NCBI RefSeq assembly: GCF_049116215.1
Contig: NZ_JAGDZB010000001.1
Coordinates: forward strand, 806,001-870,000
Source of the DNA: Shimia sp049116215
GTDB taxonomy: Bacteria > Pseudomonadota > Alphaproteobacteria > Rhodobacterales > Rhodobacteraceae
Reading direction: 5' to 3'
DNA length: 64,000 nucleotides
Shown: positions 26,563-34,911 of the stretch, in pieces
Numbering within the stretch: the stretch's first letter is position 1
How the letters are laid out: every line of letters begins with the position of its first letter
Position numbers and translations under genes: made by a program
The notes under the pieces: generated by a model
Database searches by the model: none
What the model saw: the letters and a program-made list of their open reading frames with translations, nothing else
What the model was told of the DNA's origin: nothing

Positions 26563-28011
26563 ATGCCACATATTATTCACCCTCTTCTTCTTTGCGGCGG
26601 CTCCGGAACGCGGCTATGGCCGCTGAGCCGCAAGTCTTATCCCAAACAATTTGCGAAGCTGACCGGTGAGGACAGCCTGTTTCAAGCCTCCGCCGAACGT
26701 TTGTCCGGTGAAGGCTTTGCTGCGCCCATCGTGATTACCGGCTCTGATTTTCGGTTTATTGTTATTGAACAATTGGCCGCAAAAGAGATCAGCGCAGCGG
26801 CGACTTTGATCGAACCGGAAGGCCGGAACACGGCGCCAGCAATTTTGGCGTCGGCATTGGTGCTCGAAGCCCGCTCACCCGGCGCTTTGATGCTGGTGGC
26901 CCCTTCAGACCACGTTATTCCGGACGCGGAGCGCTTCCGTGACGCGGTTGCGGCAGCCGCGCCAACTGCGGCAAACGGGCAGTTGGTGACCTTTGGAATC
27001 CGTCCGGATCGGGCCGAAACCGGCTATGGCTGGCTGGAGCTTAGTCAAAGTCCGGAAGATGATTTTGCGCCGGTTGCGCAGCCACTTAAGAGTTTTGTCG
27101 AGAAACCTGATGCGGCCAAGGCAGAAGCGCTGCTGACCGGTGGCCAACACCTATGGAACGCGGGCATTTTCCTATTTGCCACGGACAAGCTGATCGCGGC
27201 CTTTGAAAAATACGCACCGGACATGCTGGCCAGCGCCCGTAAGGCTGTGGAAGGGGCGGAGGCGGACCTGAGCTTCAATCGTCTTGACCCCGAGGCATGG
27301 GCAGAAATGGAAGACATTTCCATCGACTATGCGGTCATGGAGAAAGCCGAAAACCTGTCTGTTGTGCCGTTTGGCGGCGCATGGTCTGACCTTGGCGGAT
27401 GGGATGCTGTTTGGATGGAGAGTGGTCCAGACAGCGAGGGCGTGGTCACCAACGGTCCTGCGACGTCGATCGAATGTAAAAACACACTGCTGAGAGCTGA
27501 GGACAGCAGCCAACAGCTTGTTGGAATCGGGTTGCAAGACGTCATCGCGGTCGCCATGCCGGATGCGGTTTTGGTTGCACACAAAGACCGTGCTCAGGAC
27601 GTCAAAAAAGCCGTGGCAGCGCTGAAGGAGAATGGCGCCTCCCAGGCGGAAATTCTGCCACGTGACTACCGCCCCTGGGGCTGGTTTGAGAGCCTGGTTG
27701 TCGGCAGCCGTTTTCAGGTGAAACGTATTCACGTACATCCGGGCGCGGCGCTGAGCCTGCAAAGCCATCATCACCGGTCCGAACACTGGATTGTTGTCGA
27801 AGGCACCGCCAAAGTCACGGTGGATGACGAAATCAAACTCGTGACCGAAAACCAATCTGTTTATATTCCCCTGGGTGCGGTGCATCGCATGGAAAACCCG
27901 GGAAAAGTGCCCATGGTTTTGATCGAGGTTCAAACCGGTTCTTACCTCGGTGAAGACGACATCATTCGCTACGAAGATGTTTATGCCCGTGGCCAAGGCG
28001 CCAAAGGGTAG
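26563..28011 (+). CDS. manC: Mannose-1-phosphate guanylyltransferase / mannose-6-phosphate isomerase
   Basis: Bifunctional type II PMI/GMP making GDP-mannose, the precursor used by Gmd. At 482 residues it has both modules: an N-terminal nucleotidyltransferase with LLCGGSGTRLWPLSRKSYPKQF and the FVEKPD motif near residue 175, and a C-terminal cupin isomerase with RPWGWFESL near residue 370, then VHPGAALSLQSHHHRSEHWIVVEGTA with the metal-binding His/Glu residues. ATG at 26563 with only a weak upstream AGGA. It is the last gene of the gmd-fcl-manC transcript and is followed by a clear terminator. Confidence 0.96.
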   Translation: MPHIIHPLLLCGGSGTRLWPLSRKSYPKQFAKLTGEDSLFQASAERLSGEGFAAPIVITGSDFRFIVIEQLAAKEISAAATLIEPEGRNTAPAILASALVLEARSPGALMLVAPSDHVIPDAERFRDAVAAAAPTAANGQLVTFGIRPDRAETGYGWLELSQSPEDDFAPVAQPLKSFVEKPDAAKAEALLTGGQHLWNAGIFLFATDKLIAAFEKYAPDMLASARKAVEGAEADLSFNRLDPEAWAEMEDISIDYAVMEKAENLSVVPFGGAWSDLGGWDAVWMESGPDSEGVVTNGPATSIECKNTLLRAEDSSQQLVGIGLQDVIAVAMPDAVLVAHKDRAQDVKKAVAALKENGASQAEILPRDYRPWGWFESLVVGSRFQVKRIHVHPGAALSLQSHHHRSEHWIVVEGTAKVTVDDEIKLVTENQSVYIPLGAVHRMENPGKVPMVLIEVQTGSYLGEDDIIRYEDVYARGQGAKG

Positions 28012-28038
28012 CCTCCGCAGACATTTCGACGTCCTCAT

Positions 28039-28075
28039 AGTAAACCGCTCCTTTGAGAGCGGTTTACTTGTTTTA
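28039..28075 (+). terminator. Intrinsic terminator of the gmd-fcl-manC operon
   Basis: A perfect 12-base stem (AGTAAACCGCTC with its complement at 28057-28068), a 6-base loop CTTTGA and a trailing TGTTTT run, 27 bases after the manC stop. It marks the end of the polysaccharide locus on the plus strand. Confidence 0.9.
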
Positions 28076-28118
28076 ATCGGCTCAACTGTGGCTGGGGGCG
28101 GGCGCACTCCAGCTCTGA

Positions 28119-29522
28119 TTATGTTTGCTCCGGCATGGTCTCAGCCTGTTGAAAACGCAAGTCGATCCAGCGCCCCGCGGGGATGTCTAGAGGGTCTCCG
28201 GCACGCCATGCGCCGTCCCAAACTATCGAACTGGTGGAGATCACCAGCCGACGGTTGGTGCTGTCATGCTCCGTTTCGACAAAGACCAGTCGGTTTCCGT
28301 TTGCATCCTGAGGGACTTCGATCTGCCAGCCTGTGGTTGCGAGCGCGTCCACGCTGTCCAAACAATATTGACCCGACCCAAGTCGAGTGAAAGTTGCATC
28401 AAGCGGTACGCACGGCATTTCAATCCCCGCGTCATACAGCCGGACAATCGGGCTGGCTTCCTTTATGAACCCGTTGGCATCGACGGTTGTGTTGCCAGTC
28501 GTGTGAAAGGTCATCCACGCCGTGAATGGCGCAGTGGTTGCCGCCTTGCTCCGCACTTGTACCTCTGCGGATGAGGAGGAAAACTTGATCGCAAATTGCC
28601 AACGATACCCGTCCGCGTCACCTAAGGTGCCATTACCGCAAAGCAATCCGGCCGCGCCTGCCCAGCTGGAAAATGGGTTGTCCCCACTCGCCGCATTCGC
28701 ATGGGACCCACCATAGAAGAAATACATTCCACTGGCCAAATGTGCATCTAAGTCGCTGACCAACGGGCCTGCGTCTTCGCCCAAGCCAAAATCTCCGGTT
28801 TTGAGAATTCGGCCTGCGGTGCTGTCTGTGGCGGTTTGTGTGATCCCGGTGCCGGAGATGAGGCCAGCCACGTCCAGACCGGTTGGTGCAGAGACCACAC
28901 CTGTTGCCGCATCTATGCTCAGCCCCGTTGTCCAAGATGAGCCATCCGGGCTGACCTTAATGGCGAAGTCGTCATTTCCAGCGGCGCCCATCTCTACGCG
29001 GCCGGACCAGTTTGTTTGGAACAACAGGCTGGCAGTGTCTGTCGCTGTGGCCTTGTTGATTTTGACCTGATGTCCGGCCCCTTCGTGGGACAAAAGCGTT
29101 GCCGGGGAAGACACGGACAAGCGGTTGGTGGCGTCGTGACCGGTATTTACTCCCAGGCCGGTGAGGTTGGACAGCTTTGAAATTTCTGTGGGATTCCAAG
29201 CGGATCCATCCCAGATCAACACTTCCGTTCCACCGTTCTCGATGGCGGTAAAGCCTTGTTGTAGCGCGTTAAAAAGCCATGCGCCATTGGTCCAAGTGGC
29301 CAGATTATGGGCATTGTTGGACCAATCCGCTGTGGGCGCGGCACCCAGCGCCCAGGTAGCGCCGTCGGTTGGTGCGGCTGGTGGGTCGGTGGCGTCAAAA
29401 GCCTCAACAACCGTCTGAACCAACACGTCCAATTTTTGCAAAGCTTCATTGTGGGTGACGTGCTTTTGGGCCTGTGAGGGCATGATAAACGGCAAGGAAA
29501 GGCGCGACGAATTCTCTGACAT
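28119..29522 (-). CDS. DUF2793 phage-tail/GTA-spike-like protein
   Basis: Likely a receptor-binding or spike-type structural protein of a phage or gene transfer agent. Residues about 8-100 match the DUF2793 pattern (LSLPFIMPSQAQKHVTHNEALQKLD, a highly conserved opening, then WALGAAPTADWSNN and GWxF-like WLFNALQQG). The middle is Gly/Thr/Ser-rich beta structure. The C-terminal 110 residues begin NGFIKEASPIVRLYDAG and continue with GWQIEVPQDANGNRLVFVE, a module seen at the ends of phage tail fibres. The 467 residues lack a signal peptide. ATG at 29522 with GGAG 8 bases upstream. No other phage genes are nearby. DUF2793 occurs in capsule-binding head-spike proteins of the Rhodobacter capsulatus GTA (from memory), so a GTA role is possible. 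Confidence 0.72.
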   Translation of the reverse strand: MSENSSRLSLPFIMPSQAQKHVTHNEALQKLDVLVQTVVEAFDATDPPAAPTDGATWALGAAPTADWSNNAHNLATWTNGAWLFNALQQGFTAIENGGTEVLIWDGSAWNPTEISKLSNLTGLGVNTGHDATNRLSVSSPATLLSHEGAGHQVKINKATATDTASLLFQTNWSGRVEMGAAGNDDFAIKVSPDGSSWTTGLSIDAATGVVSAPTGLDVAGLISGTGITQTATDSTAGRILKTGDFGLGEDAGPLVSDLDAHLASGMYFFYGGSHANAASGDNPFSSWAGAAGLLCGNGTLGDADGYRWQFAIKFSSSSAEVQVRSKAATTAPFTAWMTFHTTGNTTVDANGFIKEASPIVRLYDAGIEMPCVPLDATFTRLGSGQYCLDSVDALATTGWQIEVPQDANGNRLVFVETEHDSTNRRLVISTSSIVWDGAWRAGDPLDIPAGRWIDLRFQQAETMPEQT

Positions 29523-29704
29523 GGGACAACTCCATCAATTGGGGATGGGCGCCAGAGTCAGAGAGGCGGGTTGCCAAGATCACAACGCAGCAACCGCAGG
29601 TGTTGCGTGGTCCAAAACCCACATCGGTATTGCGTCAGTATCGCGGCTGTTTTGCGGAGGTGCATATTTACCCCCCAAAGCAGGGCGCGCGATGCAACAC
29701 CGCA

Positions 29705-32700
29705 TCAAGGCTGACGTGTCACCGTGTAGATGTGTCCGGCTTGAAATGGGCCGTTCAGAAAGGTTGTGCTGCCGTCAGACCAGGTAACTGACGCGCTGGC
29801 GGCTACATCCTGATCTCCTAAGCCAAAGTGGGCGCGCGGGGCGTCAAAGGACATGAAGCCGCCGCCGAGCTGCACCTCACGCATTTGCGTGCCGCCATCT
29901 GCACCGGTGATCGTCACCCGTGCGCCAATGCCATCGCGGTTGCCGACGTGATCTTCAAACTGAAACACCAAAGCCGCGCCTTGGGCGTTGTTGCGGAAGA
30001 CCACCAAAGGGCCGTTCACCGGATGAGTGATCAGATCCAGGTCGCCGTCATTGTCAAAATCGATCTGCGTGGCGCTGGCAGTCATTAGGTAATCCTCCAA
30101 CCCAAAAGGACCGGAGGCCTCAGCAAAAGAGCCATCGCCGTTGTTGTGGAAGAAGAGGTTGGACGGAGACACCTCGTTGGGCACCCATGTTCCGTTCACG
30201 ATGTAGACATCCTGCCAGCCGTCCAGATCGAAGTCGGCGACCTTGGTGTCCCAGCTCCAGCCGCCCACGTCCAGACCACGAGCCTCAGCCTGGTCTTCCC
30301 AACCTACGCCGTTGCGGGCCAACAAAACATTGGAACGCAAAATTTGCGGATGAGTCAGCGCAATCTCGTCGGCACTTGGCGTGCGGGTGGGTTGGAAATG
30401 CCAGTCACAATAAGCGCGCGGAATGGGCTGATCTGCGCGGATCAGCTCGCAAATCGAGGGGTCGCGTTTTTGAATGGCGAGGTCTTTGACCAGCATCGCC
30501 TTGCATTCCACTTGATCCCGGCCTGTCAGCGTTTGACAGTTTTTGGCATAAGTCGGGTCGAAATTGTTGCCGGACTTGTACCAAGACTTGATGTCCATGT
30601 TCTTCACACAGCGCGCCTTGGCCTCTGCGTTCTGGATACCATCACAGTAGAGCTCCAGCGGCTGCATCTTGAGCGTGTCAGAGACACCAGATGACCGTCC
30701 AGCGATTTGGGCCATGTAGATGTCGGTGGAGCCGTCATTAGCCAGATCCCCGGTCTTAATCGCCATCGTGGTTGTCGTGGTGTGTGGGATCAGGCCCTGT
30801 GGCTCGGTCAGCATGGCAAAGCCGCCCGCCCCATCGCCGCGATAGAAATAATCCGGGATGTCGAAGTCATTCCCAACGATCAGGTCGGTGGCGCCGTCGT
30901 CGTCAAAGTCGGAGAACAGGATGGTCAGGGTTTCGCCTGGCAGGCCGGGCATGTCGGCATAGGTTTCGCCACTGAGTGTCCCGTCGGTGTTGAGGATCAG
31001 CCGGTTGCGGCTTTCCTCGCCGGGGATGCGGCGGTACCAGCCGGCCGCCCAATTGCCCAGCGCCACGTCCAACGTGCCGTTAGCATCCAAATCCGCCAGT
31101 GCCACGGCAAGCGACAGAGGCGTCTGTGGGTTGTTCGGCACAGCCTTGGGGGGTTCCGCGCCAAAGGTGCCCTCAACATTGCGCCACCAGTAGTTGCCTT
31201 GCAGGTAGGTGGTGAGGAAGATGTCCGGCCAACCGTCGTTATCTATGTCGGCAAAAACGGCGTTGAAGATCGGCGCGGTGGCAAGGTCACCCAATGGCGC
31301 GGGTGTTGGGGCAAACCGGCCGGTACCGTCGTTGGCGTAGAGGTAGAGCCCCACTTCGGTGGAGGCGATGGCGAGGTCGAGGTCTCCGTCACGATCAAAA
31401 TCCGCGCTCGACAGGCTGCGTCCCTCCCAGAACGGTGGCCACATGTCACGGAAGGAAAACTCCAGCGGTTTGTCGATGCCAATGGTGTCGGCTTCCATGC
31501 GCGTAAATGGCTGCTCAGCCGCAGGGGATGCAGGGGCCAGGGGGGTGCTGGTGACGGTGATCGCAGGGGCCTCTGAGGCGGCGGCGGACCACATTGGCGG
31601 GGCGGCTTGCGGGGCGTGGCTTTGCAGCAGCATCTCCAGCGCGCGGCGGCTTTGCCATTCGTGATAGCCCTGCGCGCCGAAACCAGCCACGATGCCCAAC
31701 GCGGCAATGGTGCCAGACAGCATCCACGCCGCGCGGGGGCCGACGGATTGCACCACGATCAGAAAGGAATAGACGGAGAAGATTCCTAAGGCGAACAGAA
31801 GCCCCATGACGTAGCCATGGGCCAAGCCAGCCGACAGCAATGCGCCTGTCACCACCACATCAAAGGCAATGGGCACAGGTAGGAACAGGCCGACGATCAC
31901 GATGACGACCAAAGCCAGCACGCTGAAGGTCAGGTCGGTGATCAGCTCTTGCGGCAGCAGGACGGCCACCAAAGCGCCAAGAAAGCCCGCGAGCAGCATC
32001 AGCGGCACGGTCATCTTCACGATGTACCAGAGGTTTTTCAGGAAGCCCTGCCCCACGGCCAGAATGGCCGTGCCCAGCGGGTCGGTGGCAGGTTGGCCTT
32101 GTGACAGCTCGTCAACGCTCCAGGGCGTGGCCTCTTGCAAGGTCGGCGTGATCTCTGTTTGCGGCAGCAAGCGGCAGATCAGAGGCACCGCCACAAGGAT
32201 CACCAACAGGCTCAGCGCAATCTTGGCTACCGCCATGTAGAAAGGCAGTAAGGAAAACAGCATGGTCAGGACAACGATGTTGAGCGTCGGGGAGGCGATC
32301 ATGGCGGAGAGCGTGGTTTCCGCGCGCATGCCGGCAGAATACATGCCACGCGCAATTGGGGCGGCGCAGTTCACACAGACCCCGAGCGGCGTCCCGATGG
32401 CGAGACCTAGGAGCGAATTGGCGAAACCGCCCCGAAAGCTGCGCTGTTTGAGATAGCCAGCGGCGGTCAGGAAGGCGGCGGCAAATAACACACCAAAGGT
32501 CATGCCCTTTTTGTTGGTGTTGATCCAATTGATCGTGGTGAAGAAGATCCGCTCCAGCGTGGACATGTCCGGGGTCAGCGGGAAAAGCGCCTCAAACCCC
32601 AAAGGATCCTCCAATTGGATTGCGCCAGACATCAACGCCTTTTCATCCAGCGCGGGATAGCGGGAACCGGTCCAAAAAAAGTAAGCCAGAACCGCCACCA

Positions 32701-32755
32701 TCAAGGCGGCAAGGAAGAAACGTTTTTGGTAGGGATGCTGGATCAGAGTGGTCAT
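29705..32755 (-). CDS. Permease (ArsP/DUF318-like) fused to VCBS/FG-GAP repeats and an ASPIC/UnbV domain
   Basis: An unusual 1016-residue fusion. Residues about 15-375 hold roughly eight to ten membrane segments with the permease signature GTPLGVCVNCAAPIARGMYSAG (a CxxC within the membrane) and ASPTLNIVVLTMLF. A short Pro/Ala linker follows. Residues about 440-920 contain seven or more VCBS/FG-GAP Asp-rich calcium loops, such as DFDRDGDLDLAIAS, DIDNDGWPDIFLTT, DFDDDGATDLIVGN and DFDNDGDLDLITHP. The C-terminal 80 residues (GNRDGIGARVTITGADGG, then RAHFGLGD) are an ASPIC/UnbV domain as in CRTAC1-like proteins. The repeat part is presumably periplasmic or extracellular. The ATG overlaps the upstream sulfotransferase-like stop by 4 bases. 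The substrate of the permease is unknown. Confidence 0.85.
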   Translation of the reverse strand: MTTLIQHPYQKRFFLAALMVAVLAYFFWTGSRYPALDEKALMSGAIQLEDPLGFEALFPLTPDMSTLERIFFTTINWINTNKKGMTFGVLFAAAFLTAAGYLKQRSFRGGFANSLLGLAIGTPLGVCVNCAAPIARGMYSAGMRAETTLSAMIASPTLNIVVLTMLFSLLPFYMAVAKIALSLLVILVAVPLICRLLPQTEITPTLQEATPWSVDELSQGQPATDPLGTAILAVGQGFLKNLWYIVKMTVPLMLLAGFLGALVAVLLPQELITDLTFSVLALVVIVIVGLFLPVPIAFDVVVTGALLSAGLAHGYVMGLLFALGIFSVYSFLIVVQSVGPRAAWMLSGTIAALGIVAGFGAQGYHEWQSRRALEMLLQSHAPQAAPPMWSAAASEAPAITVTSTPLAPASPAAEQPFTRMEADTIGIDKPLEFSFRDMWPPFWEGRSLSSADFDRDGDLDLAIASTEVGLYLYANDGTGRFAPTPAPLGDLATAPIFNAVFADIDNDGWPDIFLTTYLQGNYWWRNVEGTFGAEPPKAVPNNPQTPLSLAVALADLDANGTLDVALGNWAAGWYRRIPGEESRNRLILNTDGTLSGETYADMPGLPGETLTILFSDFDDDGATDLIVGNDFDIPDYFYRGDGAGGFAMLTEPQGLIPHTTTTTMAIKTGDLANDGSTDIYMAQIAGRSSGVSDTLKMQPLELYCDGIQNAEAKARCVKNMDIKSWYKSGNNFDPTYAKNCQTLTGRDQVECKAMLVKDLAIQKRDPSICELIRADQPIPRAYCDWHFQPTRTPSADEIALTHPQILRSNVLLARNGVGWEDQAEARGLDVGGWSWDTKVADFDLDGWQDVYIVNGTWVPNEVSPSNLFFHNNGDGSFAEASGPFGLEDYLMTASATQIDFDNDGDLDLITHPVNGPLVVFRNNAQGAALVFQFEDHVGNRDGIGARVTITGADGGTQMREVQLGGGFMSFDAPRAHFGLGDQDVAASASVTWSDGSTTFLNGPFQAGHIYTVTRQP

Positions 32756-33465
32756 TCCGGGCTCAATTGTGTTTGGAGTTGGCGCGGCAAAAACAGATTT
32801 CGGGCATGGGTGTAAACACTATATTCAAGCTCATGCTTTTCTCGAAACACTTGCTCGATTTCAGCGGAGACCGATTGCGTTCGTGCAGACGCATTGAGAT
32901 GCGGGATCTTGGTGTCCACAGACGGTTTGTTCAAGATTTTGGCCATATGGTTTAGGCTTTCATCAAGGCGGTCCAGAAACCCAATGTGGAGGAAATACTC
33001 CTCGATAATGTCACGGTAGTTCGACATTGTCACTTGCCTGGGAAAATGCTCCAGCATGTTTAGGTGACCGGTTTTGACAAAGTCCTCCAAGGACTTATTG
33101 TCTGGCGCGTCAAAAATCTTACGCCCTTTTTTTTCAACTCTGCCTGCGTAGAAAAACCGCGAGATATGCATATCGAGAGGATCGCGCAGGATGGTCATGA
33201 ATTGGCTGGCTTCCGGGTAGTACTGCTCCACGCCAAAGTCACGGTGTTTGTTAAAGTGCCCGTAGATAACCGATGGGGTGCCCTCTCTCACAAGGCGGGA
33301 GAAATCTCTTTGCGGTGGTAACCCGTCACCTTTTGGCCGAAAGTAATGGGGGTAAAGGTTGGGACCAAACCAAGCGTCAAATACGGCGCGACAGGACACA
33401 CCGCCAGCTTTGGGTATGTGAACAAAGATAAGTGGGGCTGTTGGGTCGTACGCGAGCAAACTCAT
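32752..33465 (-). CDS. Sulfotransferase family protein (family 2-like)
   Basis: Predicted sulfotransferase of 237 residues resembling the carbohydrate 2-O-sulfotransferase type. IFVHIPKAGGVSCRAVF at the N-terminus is the 5'-phosphosulfate loop, SVIYGHFNKH near residue 65 lies where this family has its catalytic His region, and FMTILRDPLDMHISRFFY near 88-105 is the 3'-phosphate binding motif. It is the third gene of a minus-strand operon, 12 bases after the previous sulfotransferase-like gene, and overlaps the permease-VCBS gene start by 4 bases, implying tight coupling. Confidence 0.82.
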   Translation of the reverse strand: MSLLAYDPTAPLIFVHIPKAGGVSCRAVFDAWFGPNLYPHYFRPKGDGLPPQRDFSRLVREGTPSVIYGHFNKHRDFGVEQYYPEASQFMTILRDPLDMHISRFFYAGRVEKKGRKIFDAPDNKSLEDFVKTGHLNMLEHFPRQVTMSNYRDIIEEYFLHIGFLDRLDESLNHMAKILNKPSVDTKIPHLNASARTQSVSAEIEQVFREKHELEYSVYTHARNLFLPRQLQTQLSPE

Positions 33466-33477
33466 GGTAACGCGCCT

Positions 33478-34158
33478 CTACTCATTGCTTGACTGAAGCT
33501 GCTCAAGCGTCCTGGGGGCTCTGCTCCAATCGATTCCGGAGAGCTCTATGCTCTCCGCAAAGGCTTCGTAGATAATGTCTTTTTGCGCGTCTGTGACGTC
33601 GTCTTGGGTGATCAGGACATTTTGCGAAAAGGTGCTCTTTGCGTTTGTCGTCAATTTGAAATCAGGAACATCCAATTCCCTCATCAAATTCTCCAAAGCA
33701 TATGGAAGTTCGTCATACCGCAAAATCCGATCAATTACGCGATCACCATCGATCGCGTACCTGCTGACGTCGATAGGGAAAATCCCTTTCTGCACAAACT
33801 CTTCCCAGCTCAGTTTGTAGGACCCGCGTCGATTATGACGCTTTGAATTTCGCAGCATGTGAAACCGGCTGATGCATTTTGAAACTGGCTCTCGTTCAAT
33901 GCAGAATTTGAACATTGAGTCAAAACGGCTCGCCCCCAGAGCGTCCCGCATTATGGCCGCTGTCATATGGTTATAAAACTGAGGCTCTCCATCTTCGCCA
34001 GCGTAGTTTCTCGGATGATGCCCAGGTTCAGGTGGCAGAATTGGCGTTACGACCGCGTCTGAACCCGCAACAGGGCTGAGATCCACCTCCACACTGGTGC
34101 CGGCGGTCTTGGCCGTCTTCAGGAAGATAAAGTTGTGTTTGAAGCTTACAATGGCCAC
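33478..34158 (-). CDS. Sulfotransferase-like protein
   Basis: Predicted sulfotransferase-family protein of 226 residues. NFIFLKTAKTAGTSVEVDL gives the 5'-phosphosulfate loop (TAKTAGTS), and MFKFCIEREPVSKCISRFHML near residues 82-102 the 3'-phosphate motif, with EREP in place of RDP. FYNHMTAAIMRDALG near residue 60 may hold the catalytic His. Its start overlaps the end of the upstream sulfotransferase-like gene by 13 bases, so the two are coupled. Homologues of this layout modify glycans; the acceptor here is not known. Confidence 0.75.
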   Translation of the reverse strand: MAIVSFKHNFIFLKTAKTAGTSVEVDLSPVAGSDAVVTPILPPEPGHHPRNYAGEDGEPQFYNHMTAAIMRDALGASRFDSMFKFCIEREPVSKCISRFHMLRNSKRHNRRGSYKLSWEEFVQKGIFPIDVSRYAIDGDRVIDRILRYDELPYALENLMRELDVPDFKLTTNAKSTFSQNVLITQDDVTDAQKDIIYEAFAESIELSGIDWSRAPRTLEQLQSSNE

Positions 34159-34820
34159 GCTTTTCGCCCCAAAACAGGAAAAGTGTCATATCCAAAATGG
34201 GACATGTCTTCACCAAATGCGCTTTCGGTAGCATCCCTCAGAATTTGACTTTCCAAAAGGCGCTTTAAGACGCTTCTGCTCACGGAGGACCGGTTCACCT
34301 GGGGCAAAGCCACGACTTTGGACGGCAACTGAAACTCGCGGCACATCGTCATGTAGTCGTCGTGTAGTGTTTCATGGCGAAGCGTAACGTCGGGCGTATG
34401 CGATACGCCTCCCAGTTTTAGAAAGTCCACAATGGGTCGCAGTTTTTTACGATCCTGAATTAGTGAGAGGAAGTCATGTTCATTCCATTGTGGTTCCTGC
34501 GGCTCCCACTCTCCGATTGACGTCTCTTTCAACCAGCGCCCTGGTGAAAAATACATCGATAAAGCGCGGGGGAATGGGTGCCGAACCGAAATGACCACCC
34601 GGTACTGCTCCAATGGCTCACCAAGACGGGTTTTGTACTCTGACAAAAGCGCATGCTTTCGTGGCGTGCGTGGGCCCGTGATCCCAAATCTATCCACGCC
34701 ATCTTGATGCCTCGCTCTAGAAGACGCGTCCTCACTGATTGGCAACAGCGCTGTTTGGATCGCGTTTCCGCCGGTTTTTGGCACGTGCAGATAGATAAAG
34801 CGGTGGCTTTTTGAGATCAC
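34146..34820 (-). CDS. Sulfotransferase-like protein
   Basis: Predicted sulfotransferase-family protein of 224 residues and first gene of a four-gene minus-strand operon. FIYLHVPKTGGNAIQTALL is a classical PKTGG loop. RVVISVRHPFPRALSMYFSPGR near residues 85-106 is the 3'-phosphate motif. PRKHALLSEYK near 63-73 supplies a candidate catalytic His. The gene begins 33 bases after a terminator hairpin for the upstream exported-protein pair, so a promoter must lie in the 91-base gap before it. The 3' end overlaps the next gene by 13 bases. Confidence 0.8.
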   Translation of the reverse strand: MISKSHRFIYLHVPKTGGNAIQTALLPISEDASSRARHQDGVDRFGITGPRTPRKHALLSEYKTRLGEPLEQYRVVISVRHPFPRALSMYFSPGRWLKETSIGEWEPQEPQWNEHDFLSLIQDRKKLRPIVDFLKLGGVSHTPDVTLRHETLHDDYMTMCREFQLPSKVVALPQVNRSSVSRSVLKRLLESQILRDATESAFGEDMSHFGYDTFPVLGRKAWPL

Positions 34821-34852
34821 TGAATTTGACCCTTTGTGCCCTGAACCTGTCG

Positions 34853-34879
34853 AAAAGAAACGGGCCAGTGGCCCGTTTC
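34853..34879 (-). terminator. Intrinsic terminator after the exported-protein pair
   Basis: On the minus strand a perfect 10-base stem (GAAACGGGCC with GGCCCGTTTC, 3-base loop) is followed by TTTTC, 33 bases after the stop of the gene at 34912-36090. It separates that gene from the sulfotransferase-permease operon. Confidence 0.85.
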
Positions 34880-34911
34880 AAAACTTTGATTGCGCCCTGG
34901 AGCGGGTCTGA

